Below, piece by piece: positions 22,985 to 34,009 of a stretch of DNA of 64,000 nucleotides. Under the pieces are notes generated by a model. That model searched no databases. It was not told the DNA's origin and saw only the letters and a program-made list of their open reading frames with translations. Every line of letters begins with the position of its first letter. Position 1 is the first letter of the stretch. Origin of the DNA: Sindora glabra (taxonomy: Eukaryota > Streptophyta > Magnoliopsida > Fabales > Fabaceae); contig CM035226.1 of the NCBI GenBank assembly GCA_020226215.1, positions 67,293,455-67,357,454 on the forward strand, read 5' to 3'. The translations under genes and the position numbers were made by a program.

Positions 22985-24060
22985 GAAAAGTATGGCAACA
23001 AAATGCCTTCATATAGAATCAAGTAAAGGAAAAGGAAAAGCTACAAGGTCCTTATCTTAACCCTTACCTTCTACTGATCAAGTTCTAAAAAAGATTTATT
23101 ACTCCTAGGTGATGACTTTTGAAAAATTTGTAAAATGTATGTCTAAGGAAATAGAGCAAAAAAACTATTGGAATATCATATTTCTAAAAAATGAAAATTT
23201 AGATATATATCATATATTGGAACACTTGAATTTACTGGACATGCTACTAATATTTACCCTATCCTAGTGTATCAATTTTATACCAATCTTAAGAAAAGTG
23301 AACAAGAAAGTTTGCTTGAATTGATCACTACTATTAAGGGTGAAAGGTTTTCTGTTGGCATCTATGAGTTAGTTGCAATATTTAATATGGATGCAAATCA
23401 ACCCTTTATTGGTGCTGGAAACACTACAGGCTTCTTTAAGGCAATTGTTATAACACTATTTTGGCCCTACTCTCACCTTAAAATTATAAAGAACAATTTG
23501 TTAATTATAGGGTTATCTATGGAAAATAGGATTTTACATTATGCCATTACTAAAATTATCTTTCCAAAAAGGCACAACTTCATTAGATTGATGATTATGA
23601 GTTGTTCATGATGTGGACTATCAAACAAAATATCCCAATCAACTTCCTTTACCATAAACTCCTTTACATATACATTCATGTAAATAAAGACTTCCTCCCT
23701 TATGGAATGATCCCTATAAAGTTATTTAAAGTTTTTAAAATACAAGTTGATTAAGAGTCCAAAGTGGAGAAATTCTAGGAATCTAAAAGGTTAAAGGCTA
23801 AACATATGAAATAAATGTCCTTCCAAAAGATAAAAGGTGTTTAACACTTCATTGAGAGAAGATATATTATTAAAGAGTTTGACATGCGGGTTTTAAGTGA
23901 TCACATTACTACATTACACTAGGAAACAAGAAAGAAGTTAAAGTCCTATATTAAGCATTAGTTTAGAAAACTTAGAAGTAAATTGAACAATGCTAAAGAA
24001 GAAGAAAATAGCTCTCCTGAAAAAGAAGAACTAAGGAGAAGTAACAGGCCATACCTTTAG
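22985..24060 (+). pseudogene. Third ORF of the Sirevirus-like element, broken
   Basis: An ATG near 22,992 starts MATKCLHIESSKGKGKAT, after which the frame is broken. The clearest piece is 23,267-23,611, with FYTNLKKSEQESL, RFSVGIYELVAIFNM, a NRILHYAITKIIFPK block, and further traces to about 23,760 (MMWTIKQNIPINFLYHKLL). This arrangement resembles the plant retrotransposon-associated domain often labelled putative plant transposon protein. The tail near 24,000-24,060 is Glu/Lys-rich. The position between RNase H and polypurine tract is that of the envelope-like ORF of Sireviruses, but I see no clear signal peptide or membrane segment. Confidence 0.55.
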
Positions 24061-24544
24061 AAGGGGAAGTAGATAAAGGAGGAGATTCTAAAGCAACTGC
24101 TTTAGATAATAAAGAAGTTAGGGACAATTTGAACAATATGGTAAATGATTACATACAATTATTCCTTTAGTCCTATTATCCCCTTAGGCCTTATTTTTCT
24201 TATATTTAAAACTACTAGATTTTTTAGATATTATCTTTCATGGTCTTACGTTATGCACGTTTCAAATTTTACTTTATTAGTTATTATGTTTCATTAATTA
24301 CTTATGCATGTTACCCCTTTTATTAGTGATTATTTTGCTTTACTAGATATTTTGCTAGCTTGTTAAGTCATGATTAGGTATTGGTTATTCTTGCTACACT
24401 ATGTTTCACTTTTTGATTAATGCCAAAAAGGGAAAAATTTGAGAAATCTTGAAACTAAATGACATGATTTAAGGGGGACTATTCTAGTAAGGGTGAGCCA
24501 ACATATAGAAATCTAATTTAACTTCAAAGTAGTTTGTCATCATG
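24061..24544 (+). other. 3' untranslated part of the Sirevirus-like element
   Basis: AT-rich, without an open frame. It leads to the polypurine tract. Confidence 0.5.
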
Positions 24545-24558
24545 AAAAAAGGGGAAAT
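24545..24558 (+). other. Polypurine tract
   Basis: AAAAAAGGGGAAAT lies directly before the TGTTAACC start of the right LTR, where plus-strand DNA synthesis is primed. Confidence 0.75.
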
Positions 24559-27500
24559 TGTTAACCTTAGCCCCATTAAGGTGTTTTTTTAATGATAACA
24601 AAATATTTTGATACTCCTAGATTTAGCATTTAATCAACTAAAATCCTAATGTAAAAAGTGAAAAATGAAGGAAATTAATGGTTGAAGATCTTGTTTAATC
24701 TAACTAGGATTCTAGTTAAGATTATATGATGAAGTTGTATAAGATGAATTAATTAAAGAGGGTTTTAGGTTTTTCTTGAAAATATTAAAATTAATCTTGT
24801 ATCAAAAGGCTTTAAAAATGAGGTTGGACTATTTTTCAAGAAAAGAAATCATATTTCAAACATCTTTCTTTGAAAAATTAAAAATCAGGGCATGAATCGA
24901 TTAGCAAATCGATTTTAGGCATTCAGAGAGCAAACTAGAATACCTAAATCGACTAACTAATTGATTTCAGGCATATATAGAGTGCACTGGACATCTTCAA
25001 TCAATTAACCAATAGATTTTAGAGGTCTAGAGAAAAAGTAGGGTAAAATGAATTGATTAACCAATCGATTCAGTGTTACAAATTTTCAAAAACTAAGTTT
25101 TATGAATTAATTGATGCACTTGCTCGTTGCCCTATGTTTTTATTCAAAACCAAAAATTTCAAAGGTAAGAATCGATTGACTAATCAATTCTAAACATCCA
25201 AAGCCAAAATAAGGTTTGATGAATTGATTGACTAATCGATTCACCATGTATTGAATATAAATTGTATAGCTAGGTGAATTAATTAACCAATCAATTCATC
25301 ATAACTTTTGCAAAATTTCATAAGTGACCTGAATCAATTGACTAATTAATTTATAAGGTGCCAACTACATTGTAATAGTTATATTTTATCTGTAATGGAT
25401 TTTTTTTTATCTTTCTAACCTCTATATAAAGGCTTCATTTCAATTTGAAAATATAAGAAAGTGCTTTCACTATTGCATGGATATAAGAAACTGTTAGTGT
25501 GTGTCCTAGAAACTAATCACATAGATAATTGAAATAATACATAATGTATTATATTTTATTTTAGGTAATTTAATTATTATATTATATTTTCATAAATTTA
25601 TTATTATTTTACGCGATTTATAACTTAATATAATAATTATCCTTGGAATAGCTTTGCTATTCCTAAAATGCCCTTAGTCAAGTATTATTATGAAAAGGAT
25701 AGTAATAATACATCGAGACTAGCATATATAGTGATTGATGATTACCAATCATGGATATGTGATATCAAGTGAATACATGAGTACATTGTTAGTGAACAAT
25801 ATATTGGACTGACTACTATGAGAATATTGCATGGATAGACGTGTCATAAGTTATTCTCATATGATCACAAATACATATAAACCTTTGACCTGAAGTCACT
25901 ATGGTTCCCTACATGAGGAATTACTCACTTTAATATTGTTCTATGTCACCTTTAATCAGGATGACGAATAAGGCATTGATTGGGTGTGCCATGAATCATG
26001 TAGAGGGAAGTGAGTGATAGAGATAGAATTTTGTTACTCTTGTATAAAAGAGAAATATCCTTGGGCCCCTTGATTAAGTGAGACTTAGAAATGCATGGTC
26101 ATGCTCAATTGGATTAATATGTGATATTAATCATTTATTTTTAAGTTTACTCAGTATCAAGAAATATAAATTGAACATTGACGAGATGACACACTCCATG
26201 CCTTCAGTTCAATTTGGATATTATTACAAAAGGGATTATGATACAAAATGTTGATCATATATTAGGTGGATGTCGAATCACAAACATTCTTACTACTTAA
26301 GTGGCAGTGATGTATTGCTAGATACCGCTCACTGTCTATGACTCAATAATGAGTTATTGTCAATATAATAAAAACTTACAGGGTCACACAAAAGGAGTAG
26401 AAATAAGATAATAATTAATTAGATTTTAATTAGATTAATATCCAATTAATTTAACTTATTTTCGTGCATATATATATTATTAAATAATAATATATTTTTC
26501 AAGTAATAAATATAATTATTATTATGTGATATTATTTGATATTAAAGTAATATCAAATAATTACATTATCAGATATTAGATAAATATATTATGAGATAAT
26601 ATTATTTTGATATTTGATAACTATATGCAATTATCTAATAATTAAGATATTTATATTATGAAATAATATTATTATCTAATATTAGATAATTAATAGATAA
26701 GTCTTATCTCTCCCTATTATCTCTAGGATAAGAATAAGATGAGCTGTTAAGTGAGATTAGGATTTTGGAAACATTATCCTAGTATGACTAGAATTGTACC
26801 TTGCCTAAGTTCTATAAAAAAAGACTTGAGGGTAGCACTTTTATGCACACGCTTATAAGCTTCCCAAAATCCTAAATCACTCAGAAAATATTCAATCCTA
26901 AATCTTAGAGAGAAAAATGCATCCTAGCAAATTCGTGGAGGGTGAAAGGTCGTTGTTCACTCCGCGTGGATACCGTAGAGATGCTGTACCTTTCGGCTGG
27001 CGTTTAATTCATCCATTCTCAAGTTTTGATTAGTAGAAATACGAGTGTCCAATAGGTAAAATCCTAATCATTGATTTATGATTTTTACATGAATTCTAGG
27101 TAGAATTCGAATCAAATTTTTGAATTTTCGCTACATATGATAATCCGAATTCCTAACAGAAACTTCATTTTCTCTCATCTAAATCTTGAAATTCCTTTAA
27201 GCCTATCTAATTCAAATTCCTCTCTTAGTGCTTCACTGTGTAACTCAACTTTCAAAGTTTGTGAGCTATATTTTTGTATTCAAATGATACATTTGCCATA
27301 TATTAAGGTGAGATGTTCCTAGGATTATCAAGAGTACTAGATCTCTTGATAGACAAAAGCTTTAAGGAAGGATTCTCAAAGGGATTTAATAAGAAAAGTA
27401 AAGATTTGTATTAAGACTTCTTCAAGTGCCGTTCAACATGAAGAGATAATGGATTAGAGTTCAAATCCAAGATAAAGAGGCTTGATAGTGGATGTACACT

Positions 27501-27745
27501 TTAGAGTATTAGATTTTTAAGGCTAGATCTACTATAAATAGTAGTGTTTGAATCTCCTCTTCTCTATTTCTCTATTTACTTATCGTATACTCTATTTTTC
27601 AAAAATTTACTTACTACTATGCTGAGTTTGCATTTATGTGTTCATTAGTTTTATTCTTGAATCATTTGTTAACTCATGTTATCATTATTGTGTAATAAGT
27701 TTTTAAACCCAATTCACTCCCTTTTAGGTAAAATACTAAACAATA
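24559..27745 (+). repeat. Right LTR of the Sirevirus-like element, split by a solo LTR
   Basis: It starts TGTTAACCTTAGCCCC and ends CTAAACAATA. Without the nested insert (25,492-27,158 plus one target copy) it is about 1.5 kb, close to the left LTR. It carries the same array of paired ATCGATT-like motifs at about 24,890-25,350. Confidence 0.85.
25492..27158 (+). mobile_element. Solo LTR of a second Ty1/copia family, 1,667 bp
   Basis: The ends are TGTTAG and CTAACA, a perfect 6-base terminal inversion, flanked by GAAAC on both sides (25,487-25,491 and 27,159-27,163). The left LTR of the host element has one uninterrupted GAAAC at the matching place, which proves the insertion. The start TGTTAGTGTGTGTCCTAGAA and the end ATAATCCGAATTCCTAACA fit a copia LTR. 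A less AT-rich block (about 26,930-27,010) near the 3' end probably includes the R/U5 region. No internal region remains. The frame at 27,137 is chance. Confidence 0.9.
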
Positions 27746-27750
27746 GTTTC

Positions 27751-28580
27751 CAATCATAATTTTATATGTATATTCAATTCCTAACTAATTGAGTAACTAA
27801 TTAATAATTATATTTGTTGAACTATAATTAATAATGGTGAGATGGAAAAGTAATACATATGTAAAATTTTGATTAAGAACTTCATAATAAATACTTATGA
27901 AATTTTACTTAAATTTTTTCATTTTCTTGTTTGAGGTGTTTTATTAAAATAATAAGATAAAATTAATATATTTTAGTTTTTATTGAGAATTTTTTATGTC
28001 AATTTACATAAATATAGAAAAGTTACTATTTTATCTAAATGTGATTTCACTTAACTCACTTATTATGAAATTTTCATTAAAAATTAAATGGAAAAAAGTT
28101 TAGATAAATAAAGTGTTAATAGTAGAAAATACATGTAGACAAATTGTATTGCTTCAAAACACATGTATTAAGTAAAAATTGATGAAACTATACGTCGGTA
28201 AAATATAATTTTCTTTTTTTTTCTTTTTTAATGCTTGTTTGAATCCCTTGCCTCTAAAGACTTGTTATGCGTCAAGGATAATAGGTTCAATTACAATTTT
28301 AATTCTAGGTGTAAATTATAATTTTCATTCATTAATATGTAAATTGAATACATTTTTATCTCCTTTAAATATAATATCCTAATTTTATTTTTCTAAATTC
28401 TAACATATGGATGTCCAATAATGCTTTAAATTTGGCAATTATTAGGAAAAAGAAATTAAATTTCAAGATACTAACACAATCAAATTTCACACCTCAGGTA
28501 GGTTACATGATTTGCATGTTTATTAACTTTCTAAGGTGAATCTCATTAGCTTGTCCTAATAAATGCAATCATAGGCCTAT
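27751..28580. other. AT-rich intergenic sequence
   Basis: No gene seen. A short stretch near 28,235-28,310 with GGTTCAATTACAA faintly recalls a tRNA B box, but no A box or fold supports a SINE. Confidence 0.5.
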
Positions 28581-29445
28581 TAGGGATGGCAAAAACACCC
28601 ATATCTAATGAATTTTATCCAAACTGATGGATATTTACTTAATGGATCTTACCCAAATTAGATCCATTGCTTAATGTTTAGGTTTAGGTTTACTCATTAA
28701 ATATCTAATGAATCTTGGATCCTTTGTAAGTATCCGTTAATATTAATTTGTATAATACATGTGTCTTTCTCTTACAAATATTTAATATGTCTTGTATTAC
28801 ATTTATGCATTAACTTTTTTTAATAATATATTTTATTATTAACCTATTATTATACAAAAATTAATGTTATCCCATGTATAAAAATATTATGATAGTTTAT
28901 TTAAGATAAATAATATTAAAAATATTTAAATTTACATTATATTATAAAGATATTTTAAAATAATATGATTTTATTTTATAATATTAATTTATATAATGTA
29001 AGAATATCTGACTATAATATAAACGGATAAATAATTATTTATGATTTAACTTAATACAAACCCATATTTACTTTAAAACTATTATATATAATATAAATGA
29101 GTCAAAATAAGAATGGATATGAATATAATTTATAAATTGCTAAGTGTGATTATCATTAATGGGAATGATACAACCTACATTTATCTTAAAGTTAATATAA
29201 ATAGGTCAAAATAAAAATAGATGTAAATGAGAAAATGAATATAATTCATGATTATAAAGCGTAATTATTATCAATAAAAAGAATAATTTTTAAATTTTTT
29301 ATTAAAAAGATTTTAAATTATATTTGTTTTAGCGGGTCAAATGGACCTATTTTAATTCTTTTAATTGAATCTTAATAGATATAAATTTTTAATAGATCTT
29401 TAATAGATTTGGATTTAATTGGATTTGAATTGGATCTATTTAAAG
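28581..29445. mobile_element. hAT-like non-autonomous element, one clear end
   Basis: It begins TAGGGATGGCAAAAACACC, a start typical of plant hAT-derived short elements. Subterminal regions repeat GGATC/GGAT, TTAATGG and ATCCATT words on the left and AGATTTGGATTTAATTGG-type words on the right. The expected right terminus (complement of the start) is not visible, so that end is decayed or lost. The middle is extremely AT-rich. No coding capacity. Confidence 0.4.
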
Positions 29446-30454
29446 GAGCTATGTTGCTTCGTGTCAACTAAACTTTTCCTTTTTCGATTAATAAAAGTTA
29501 CTAATTTGAACTTTGTTTCCTCCGATTTGTCTATTAGAAAAATTGAAGCCAAATATTATATATAAAAAATAAATATAATCAATTTGTGCATTAAAAAATC
29601 AAAATTGTGAGTAATCATGATAATACATGGGTCTTTTTTGCAATAATTTTATATATTTTTAATTTTTAAATATTTAATATCTTTTATTAAAGTCATTGGA
29701 CAATGAATTAATGGTGAGAAATTTGAGTTGTATATTATAAATTTTAAATATAACTTTTTCTTTGCTATCAATGTAACAAAAAAAAAATCATTTTTGTAAG
29801 CATCCTCAACAATCAATGACATTTATCTTAGAGCAAGCTCAACTTCTAAAATTAATAAATTTTGTCTTCCTAATAAGTATTATTTTTAAAATTTAAACCT
29901 CTGCTTATCAATAAATAAAATTTATTTAGGGTTAATATACTTTCATTAAACTAAGAAGATTTCTCAACAATTATGTGAAAAAAAAGGATAATATATATTG
30001 GTATTTTTTCAAGAAATAATAGCATTATGAATAAATTAAAGAGATAAATTAAAAGAATTTATCTGATTAAAAAGTGCGAAAAATTATTAAATTTGTTCTG
30101 GATGATACAAATGTGAACATTTGATAGATTTGAATGATGACAATAACGAGTATGTTAGATAACTGAGTTTAGGGATGAAGGTTGTGCTGCAACATCATCG
30201 TGATATTCGGTGTACGGTGAGTGTAACGGTAGGCCTTGGCGCCTTGCATTTGAATAGTTTCAACATTAAAGTGTTTTTTCCACTCAGATCCATCCACAAA
30301 CATTTTATGTGAGAATGGAAGTAGTACACTTCATGCCTGTCATTTGAAATATTAATATCTTTTATCACAAAAAATAAATAAAACTAGCTTTCAAAAATAA
30401 AAGAGAGATAATAGAGTGATTAAAAGAGAAGTAGCCTTTGTAAAGTAGTTTCTC
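29446..30454. other. AT-rich spacer with a short GC-richer island
   Basis: About 30,170-30,300 is less AT-rich (for example GGTAGGCCTTGGCGCCTTGC at about 30,229). I see no open frame or splice-supported exon, so it may be a relic of a unique sequence or gene fragment. Confidence 0.4.

Positions 30455-30497
<43 letters not shown>
30455..30497. repeat. (TTA)n microsatellite, about 14 units
   Basis: Uninterrupted TTA/ATT repeat. Confidence 0.95.
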
Positions 30498-30498
<1 letters not shown>

Positions 30499-32513
30499 AA
30501 AGTTGTAAAACTCATATTTAATTCTCACAATAATTTGTCATTATAATTTTTATTATCTCTTGTAATTTTTTTATTTTCTCTCCCAAATAGTTGACATATT
30601 ATATAAATTTTGAAATATTTATAAATAATGATTGTAAAAATAGAAATGGTAATTTTTTTATAATATTTATTCATCACATTTTTATTGATCAATCATTTGA
30701 TGAACTTAATCGAAAATTTTAAATTATTAGGATAAAAAACGAAGATAGAAGATAGAGCGTTGGTAGTTGATATAAATAATAACTAAATTAAAATAATTAT
30801 TGGTATCAGTTTGAAATAACTTTCGAAAGTGGAATTTTTTTATTTTAACTTAAGAACTGATTGACTTTCAATTTGAGGAGAGCTATTTTTGCTATAAATA
30901 TCATTTTGAGATATTCAGTATTACTTAAATAAAAGTGGGCAGAATTGTAGGAATAGAATTCGAAGACCGTCGGCCCACTAAACATTTAAAATATAAAATC
31001 AAATATTCATGTAATATTAACTCAGGTGACAAAAAAAATGTAATATTAACTAAAAGAATTTCTTTAAATATAATAATTTTCCAAACGCAACCAACCATAA
31101 AAATCTGTAATACATACCATAAAAGCAGGATTGTATCCTCAAAATGTCAAAACGGAAGAGATACTTTAGGCTGAAGTATTTATGAAAATATTAAGGGGTA
31201 AGTAATTATAAATTTAAAGATTATTTTTTAATTAATTATTATTTATTAAATATTAAATTTTGAGTCCTTAGTTTTTTATTAAAAATTATGATGCTTTATT
31301 TTATCTTTTAAAATGTGATCTTATATTTTAAAGAAATTACATTTATAAAAGTTATTGAAATTATTTTTTATTTAATTTCATTATATTTATTTATTTTTAA
31401 TTTAAGATCAAATTAAGTACAAATTCAACTTTAACCTTTCTAATTTTCAATTAATCAAGATGAGTTCAAATTATAAATCAATCATTTAAATAATTATCTA
31501 TACTAATATGAGAGAGATTGGAATATTTTGAACACTATTTTTTATTTTTCCAAGAAATCAAATATATGCCACTTTCATTTAAGGGATTTATGATGTAATT
31601 TCAAAACTTTTCATAATAAGTATCTACCACGAAATTGATAGGTTTTGGTTTGAAATTTTTAATTTTCATATTATTTAAAAAAGAAATTAATTGGCAAAAA
31701 ATCTCTATGTATAACATCATAAAACTAAATAACCACTAAAAAATAACTTTTATATTATTTAAAAAATAAATTAATTTAAAAAAATTATATTTATAACATC
31801 ATAAAAATAACTAACTATTAAAAAAATTATTTCAATACAAAACTAACAAATAAAATTATATGAAGTTATTGTAAGAAATTCTATAAGTTTATTACTTATT
31901 TTGTAATAATTTCTTAAAATAATTAATTTAACTTATTATTATTTGAAAAATAATTCAACAAAGAAAAATCAATAAAAGGCTAAAACAAACCAATTTTTAA
32001 CAAAATTATTTTTAAGAAATTGATCTATATTATATTTTTTTCACATCTATAATATAATAATTATATTTATATCTTGTATATAATAATTATGTGAACCATT
32101 GGAAATGCATGGACTAAAGTGACATCATAAATTGTTTGTAGGTATTTTCTTTTTTTAAAAAAAGAGTTATTATAGATATTTATTCAAATTTTAACAATAT
32201 ACTCAATAATAAAAATTTAAATCTTTATTTATTAGAAATATATTGTTATTAATGCAATAATATTTACAATCAACTATTTATAATAATGCCTAAAATTTTC
32301 AATATATATTTTTTTAAAGAAGTTAGTTAGAAAGCATAACAATACATGTAAAGAAAAAAAAAGTTAAAAAGTATATGTTTAAAGACATTAAAAAATCAAT
32401 GTTTTTATTTTTATAACTATAATTCTATACAAATCGTGAGCTCAGAAATACTTTATCATTTGATAGAAAATGCCATTACCATTGAAATAAATTAACGTGA
32501 AGATATTCAGGAA
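30498..32513. other. Very AT-rich intergenic sequence
   Basis: No gene, RNA gene or element end is recognised. The frame at 30,935-31,174 has no recognisable motif and lies in low-complexity sequence. Confidence 0.5.
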
Positions 32514-32828
32514 TATACATGTAAAATGAGTTTCGTGATCATGGGTAAAAAATTATTTTTTTTAATTTTTTTTCTTGTTACACTTAAACCCAATCTATAA
32601 AAAAAATCAATACAATTACTTTCTAACAAACCTAATCCAATTTTCATATTTCAATCAAACTTTTTTTACTCAAATAATTCAATAAAAATTAAAATATTAA
32701 AATATAATTTATAAATTATAAAATAAAATAATTAAAAAATATATAAAAATGTGCGGGCTTATGTGGGCAAGCTCGGCTAAGCAAAAGCCCACATGGGTTA
32801 GGCCTGCCTTGCTAGTTTTACATATCTA
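32514..32828. mobile_element. Short hAT-type element (MITE), about 315 bp
   Basis: The left end TATACATGTAAAATGAG and the reverse complement of the right end (TAGATATGTAAAACTAG) agree at 13 of 17 positions. Possible 8-base duplications are TTCAGGAA (32,506-32,513) and TTTATGAA (32,829-32,836), 6 of 8 matching. The right subterminal block GTGCGGGCTTATGTGGGC with AAGCCCACATGGG forms the GGGC-rich inverted words typical of such elements. Confidence 0.5.
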
Positions 32829-33009
32829 TTTATGAATATATGATTACAGTATCATATTTGTTAATCTTAAATTAATTTATAATAGAATTCTTTATATTCA
32901 ACTTCTTGAATAGGAAAAAATACTATATACTACTATACTATCATATGAAGGAGATTGGTAAGTTTGATTTCTACTTTTCATGGAAGCAAAATTAACATAC
33001 TCCTAGCAA

Positions 33010-33255
33010 TTGAAGAGCCTTATGAAAATGGTGTCCTGTGAAAATGGTGTCCTGTGTAAAGAATTCCTTCGAGTGAGAATAGATCTCCTAGGGGCAAGAC
33101 CACTAAAAACTAGTATGTGGTTATCGAATTCAAATAAGGATAGGATATGGATTAAGTATGAAAAATTACAACACTTTTATTATAGTAATGGTATTCTCGG
33201 ATGTGAACTCTATGAATGTACTAAACCAAGGATGCAAAGTTTAAAGGTTTCATAG
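33010..33255 (+). pseudogene. LINE ORF1 fragment (DUF4283/zinc knuckle type)
   Basis: EFLRVRIDLLGARPLKTSMWL followed by WIKYEKLQHFYYSNGILGCELYEC matches the end of the plant LINE ORF1 domain and its CCHC knuckle: an arginine-rich strand, a W-x-K/F-Y-E-x-L-x-x-F segment, then C-x-x-C-G-x-x-x-H-x-x-x-x-C. Here the first two knuckle cysteines are Y/N-type residues and the histidine is altered, so RNA binding would be lost. Text before the frame at 32,935-33,010 appears to be decayed ORF1. Confidence 0.65.
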
Positions 33256-34009
33256 CATGAAAGACAAGGCTGATGGCTAGGGACAGTACTAATTTGTGAT
33301 AGAACTACTAAATTGGCAACATTTAATATGTAGTTATCTTAATGGCCAACAAAACTTTTTAAAGTAGTATACTAGTTACACCAATATCTAAAGTTAAATA
33401 ATACATCTATTTTACCCTTCAAGAGTGGGAGTTTACAATATCTGATCGCTAATTACATCCCATCAACATTGAAACATGATACGCACTACCCTATTAAAAA
33501 GCTTTGTAACTAGAACCCCCACTATGATAGTCAATGAAGCAAACTCTATTATTTAATAGAGATCATTTCAATATTGGGTCCCCTATTTTTACTTATCAAC
33601 ACTCCATAACCACTCAAGCTCTTACATAAATTATCAAATCAATGAACATCCAAAGTAGTCCTACAAAACTCTTGGCAATTATAGCCCCAACAATAGATTC
33701 CTTTGATGTTAGCAAATTAGATAATGATATCCCTAATGATATAAAATAGAAACGAAAGATAGAGGTCTCTAGTGAGGATAATAGATGTTTGAAGATTGGA
33801 AAGTAATTTTCTACACGATTCCTTCATCATGATCTAGAATTGACATTTAAGAAGGCAAGCCATGGAGGTGGAGAAAACTACAAGACTATAAGAATCTCAT
33901 AATGGAAAAATAAAGCTAAACATTCCAAAAACTAAGAAAGATTAGACTCGGAAAATGGTACCACTGGAAAGATTGAGGAGGTAGGCCTTATCATGCCCCT
34001 ATTGACACT
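33256..34009 (+). other. Decayed ORF1/ORF2 junction of the LINE
   Basis: No intact frame. It probably held the end of ORF1 and the spacer before ORF2. No other element end is seen. Confidence 0.45.

Larger units (their letters stand above)
19116..27750 (+). mobile_element. Sirevirus-like Ty1/copia retrotransposon, decayed
   Basis: The element spans two LTRs (19,121-20,678 and 24,559-27,745). The flanks GTTTT (19,116-19,120) and GTTTC (27,746-27,750) are a likely 5-base duplication with one change. Between the LTRs lie a primer-binding site, gag relic, RT and RNase H relics, a third ORF region in the position of the envelope-like ORF of Sireviruses, and a polypurine tract. Protease, integrase and most of RT are missing: gag sequence runs straight into late RT. 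A different solo LTR is nested in the right LTR. The stops and frameshifts show it is dead. Confidence 0.8.

Noticed and set aside
28235..28310. B-box-like GGTTCAATTACAA
   Set aside because: No A box or tRNA fold upstream, and it lies in AT-rich sequence.
30935..31174. Plus-strand 79-codon frame
   Set aside because: No motif, starts in low-complexity sequence and has no gene context.
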